DNA from: Nemertoderma westbladi
Taxonomy: Eukaryota > Xenacoelomorpha > Nemertodermatida > Nemertodermatidae
Direction of reading: 5' to 3'
Assembly (NCBI GenBank): GCA_032718475.1
Contig: JAUCBJ010003936.1
Span: forward strand, 1 to 44,603
Length of the DNA stretch: 44,603 nucleotides
Position numbers and translations under genes: made by a program. The first letter of the stretch is position 1. Each line of letters starts with the position of its first letter. Shown in pieces: positions 41,826 to 44,603 of this stretch. Below the pieces are notes generated by a model. It had not been told where the DNA came from. It searched no databases and was given only the letters and a program-made list of their open reading frames with translations.

Positions 41826-41950
41826 TACAATTGCGAATTGCATGTATTGCAGTATTGCGAATTATTATATTGTGCTGTGTAATTGCTAATTGCGTGCATT
41901 GCGGATTGTACAATTGTGAATCGCGCATTGCGAGCTGTGATTGCTGACGC
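41826..41950 (+). repeat. Degenerate ATTGCG-rich repeat
   Basis: Short words ATTGCGAATT, ATTGCATG, AATTGCGTGC and GCATTGCGAG recur about ten times in 125 bases without strict periodicity. Confidence 0.55.
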
Positions 41951-42814
41951 TGATTGGTGTGTTACTAAAGTGTGCCTAAGATTACGAATGCTTAGATAGG
42001 CGCTCTTTTCCCTTTGATTGATTTCTATCTCTTAGTTTACTGTAAATAATTACTGATTAGGTCAAAGTAATACAGTATTTTAGGCTGTTACATATTTGTG
42101 ACTGTAATTAATTAGTAAAATTAAGAATTAGTACGCAGCATAGCGGAGAGTAGCTAAGGTAATAATTAGAGTACCGTAAACTATTCACGCTGAGCGGTTA
42201 TTTGAATTAGCGGGCAATAAGCTAGATAGCAGTATTCAGTACGCAAAACGCATTAGTAATTTGCTGGCCTAAAGCCAGCCGCAGACAAGTTTAGTCCCAC
42301 TATAGGTATTAGCCCTAATAAACACTGTACCACTTTGATTATTTTAAATATTCTCGCATTCACACATTCCGTTAGGGAACCCCCAGTATTCGCGATTAGA
42401 AAAGACGTAGGCATTGGCGTACTTTAACAGTAAGATTAGGCGTAAGAATATACTCTGAGTGTAAAACCTCTCACACTCGTTTTAAGTCAGCTTAGGGAGC
42501 CGATTCGGGTTTGTTGTTTTGGTTATTCCCGCGTGGCTCATATATTCGAACAGTTAGCTCTCTATCGAGTAATTGGTAGAGAAAGGAACAAGAAATTAGC
42601 AGGAGCCGTAGACTGGTAGAAAATTAGTAAAACATATTAGCGGACGGCAGGTTAGCGCCATCTAACGGTAAGTAGCGGTTTTGTATTTAGCAGCCCCTCA
42701 CATTAGCAATAATACGCTCCTGATTGCCCTGTCTAATAAATAGAGCAGTTTGCAGTTTTGTGTCTTTATTGGTTAGGCCGGGGTAGTTTGTTTAACAGTA
42801 AAGCACGTGATTTG

Positions 42815-43085
42815 CTTGCTGTACTGCGTACAGTAAATACAAATTAGATTACTGTATTAGGCACTGTACTGCGTATAGTAGGACAGAGAGTGTATTTTTA
42901 GGCTAGTTTAGATTACTGTATTCACTGGTTGCGTACGATAGTACAGTAGTACATTAGGCTGATTGCTGTTACTGCGTACGGTAGAAGGACATTTGTTTTG
43001 CCGTACCACACACAGTATCATTAGGCTGTTAGGTTGGTGTACTGTTTTACTTACTGTACTGCATACAGTGGATGTACGGTAGTGC
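42815..43085 (+). repeat. Cluster of TACTGCGTACAGTA-like palindromes
   Basis: About six imperfect copies are seen: TGTACTGCGTACAGTAAA near 42822, TGTACTGCGTATAGTA near 42867, TTGCGTACGATAGTAC near 42929, TTACTGCGTACGGTA near 42969, CCGTACCACACACAGTA near 43001 and TGTACTGCATACAGTG near 43053. The core TACTG-CGTA-CAGTA is a perfect palindrome. Spacing is irregular, 32-62 bases. Confidence 0.65.
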
Positions 43086-43935
43086 GTTTTTACTAATTGC
43101 GAATACAGCAGTTCCTTAGGCCTTAGGGCAAACTGTAATTAGTAAGTTTTTTGAAAATTATTAGCTAGGTTTGCGAGAATTCAGTTTCGGTCAAAATTAT
43201 TTTGTAAAATTCTAGAGTTTTGTACCGGTATGTTAGGTAACCGCTTAGTTATTTTATACCATCTGGAGATACATGGCAAGACGGAACTTCTGAGTTTGGG
43301 GTTCGTGTGGGTCTGCGGGTTCGGTTTGCAATCAGCGAAGGGCCTGAATCTTTGGACGCGGACGTGGAATCTAACAGCAAACAAGGTTAGTTGTTCTGTT
43401 GGCACCAGTGTGTTTGTGGAAGCAGTAAAAAATTATCGGTTGTTTAACTGCGAAGCTGAACTCAATTTATTAGTTAGGATATTTAGGTTTAGCCGGCCAT
43501 GGTTTTTGAATCGCTCAAGTTAGAGAGAGAGTTAGAGAGAGTCGCAACCCGAAGATGTAGCCACGCGCTAGTGGATACATACTGACATATAATATTTGAA
43601 ATTAAAATTACGTTGATTAGAGCTATATATAAAATTAGAAATATTCGGGTGGCAAGTTTATTTTGAATATTTTGTATTAGATTCAAGGTTATTTTGTGCT
43701 ATACCGGTATTTAATATTATATAGTAGCTATATAATAATATTTTTGTTTAAATATTGTGCTAGTATTTGCTATAACTATATACCCCATTAAATTCACAAT
43801 ATTGCATTGCGAATTTATTTGACATTTTGGACCAACTGATTATTTGACAATTAATTTGACCGTATTTCGGTTAAATTATAATTATATCTCGAACTTTTGC
43901 GAGATTTTTGCCGGAAGGCAAACATTATTAAGACT

Positions 43936-44603
43936 ATGAGTGTCTCAGACAAAGAGGCACTAGAGGACAGCTATGAGACGGCGGCTGGACCGCCGACTGA
44001 CGATAGCGTAAATATTACTGTTGACGACAATGCCGACTATGACGACGCAGCGAGCGACGCTGACGTAAGTGAACAGGAGGACGAGACAGTGACTAGTGAG
44101 GAAGAAGAACTACCTCAGGTAATAGTATTAGGATCCCCTACCGCTACTGTAAGGAAGGATTGTACAGCAACCCGGACAGAGGTGAGTGATAGGGAGGGTA
44201 GTGTAGCAGAAGCGAGAGCCCGGAGCCCGGTTTCCAGACCTGTGGGTATGGTAAGTGCCGTGGTCCCAACGGCTGTTAGGAGTACCCGTAGTTCCCGAAA
44301 TAATCCTTCAAGTCCACCGAGTGTGAGTCAGGTAAGCGAGAGAGAACTTGATATCGCGATAAAGAAGAAACTTCGCGCGCACGCCGGACATATAACTCGG
44401 ACGACGGACAAGGTAAGGAAGATGTTAGCCGACTCAGCGAACATCGGACGGGAAGGGTTAGTAGAGATTAGAAGAGGATATAACTCAGCGTTATTCAAGC
44501 AGACGGAGGAGCTTGCAGTCCTAGCGAAGAAGGCAGTAGAGTCTCAGTCGAGCGACGTGGCGACGAGGATTTACGACAGGGTTTTAGCAGCCTTGTTGGA
44601 GCA
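43936..44603 (+). CDS. Gag-like N-terminal reading frame, cut by the window edge (≥222 codons)
   Basis: The frame starts with ATG and stays open for 222 codons to the end of the window. Residues 1-60 are strongly acidic (for example VSEQEDETVTSEEEELPQ). Residues 70-130 are Ser/Arg/Pro-rich. Residues about 128-222 look helical, with KKKLRAHAGHITRTTDKVRK and later AALLE. An LR..LTR..DK(V)..L block followed by helical segments is what the N-terminal part of BEL/Pao gag proteins looks like, so a retrotransposon capsid precursor is the best guess. No Cys knuckle or protease has been reached. Its position 3.2 kb after the LTR-like start supports this. A host gene cannot be excluded. Codons GTA and AGT/AGG combine into several GTAAG words, yet the frame remains open throughout. 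Confidence 0.55.
   Translation, partial: MSVSDKEALEDSYETAAGPPTDDSVNITVDDNADYDDAASDADVSEQEDETVTSEEEELPQVIVLGSPTATVRKDCTATRTEVSDREGSVAEARARSPVSRPVGMVSAVVPTAVRSTRSSRNNPSSPPSVSQVSERELDIAIKKKLRAHAGHITRTTDKVRKMLADSANIGREGLVEIRRGYNSALFKQTEELAVLAKKAVESQSSDVATRIYDRVLAALLE

Larger units (their letters stand above)
40734..44603 (+). mobile_element. Probable LTR retrotransposon, 5' part (3' end outside window)
   Basis: The 49-bp array breaks mid-unit (GATGACAGGTAC) and is replaced by TGTTACGGTATATGGCGC, a typical LTR-like TG start. Inside are TATAAA at 41268-41273, AATAAA at 42317-42322 and, from 43936, a long gag-like reading frame. A possible LTR end is GACA at 43821-43824, followed by TTTTGGACC, where a primer-binding site would begin with TGG. 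That would make the LTR about 3.1 kb, which is long. The second LTR is outside the window, so the LTR boundaries are unproven. A BEL/Pao relationship is only suggested by the style of the gag-like protein. Confidence 0.5.

Overview
The window is nuclear DNA of an animal, most likely an aquatic invertebrate. It is AT-rich, full of retroelement and inverted-repeat debris, long minisatellites and C or G runs of 12-26 bases. It carries genuine eukaryotic genes (a CNOT1 exon, an HSF-type factor, an acyl-CoA ligase). The lineage cannot be fixed from sequence alone. No prokaryotic operon, CRISPR array or plasmid feature is present.

Layout: 1-3.1 kb has the 3' tip of a LINE, an intron-free acyl-CoA ligase gene and a short inverted-repeat element. 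4.0-8.0 kb is a graveyard of non-LTR retrotransposon pieces: an endonuclease part, a frameshifted reverse transcriptase, and a restriction-like-endonuclease tail split by an insertion. 9.9-13.2 kb is a 10-bp minisatellite that may sit inside a terminal-inverted-repeat (TIR) element. 13.3-14.9 kb is a GC-rich 40-bp minisatellite. 15.2-16.6 kb is an intron-free HSF-like gene. 18.1-19.5 kb holds tRNA-like and other dispersed repeats. 20.5-26.0 kb, minus strand, is one 5.5-kb exon encoding roughly the C-terminal three quarters of CNOT1, the scaffold of the CCR4-NOT deadenylase. 26.2-28.0 kb is a TIR element with TA flanks and about 410-bp arms, holding a nested, nearly perfect 270-bp hairpin. 28.7-30.5 kb has two small gene models: a protamine-like basic protein with a TATA box, three CCAAT boxes and a poly(A) signal, and a two-exon CxxC/CxxC protein of unknown function. 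31.2-33.7 kb is a retroelement tail enclosed by about 265-bp inverted repeats. 33.9-35.9 kb is a 44-bp minisatellite. 37.2-40.7 kb is a 49/39-bp minisatellite interrupted at base 40734 by what looks like the start of an LTR retrotransposon, whose gag-like frame runs off the right edge.

The host genes do not form a pathway. CNOT1 acts in mRNA decay, the HSF-like protein in transcription, the ligase in fatty-acid activation, and the basic protein probably in sperm chromatin. What they share is few or no introns. The most informative points are the giant CNOT1 exon with a visible splice acceptor and no N-terminal exons found in the next 18 kb, the compact protamine-like gene, the retroelement tail inside inverted repeats, and the LTR-type insertion into the 49-bp array.
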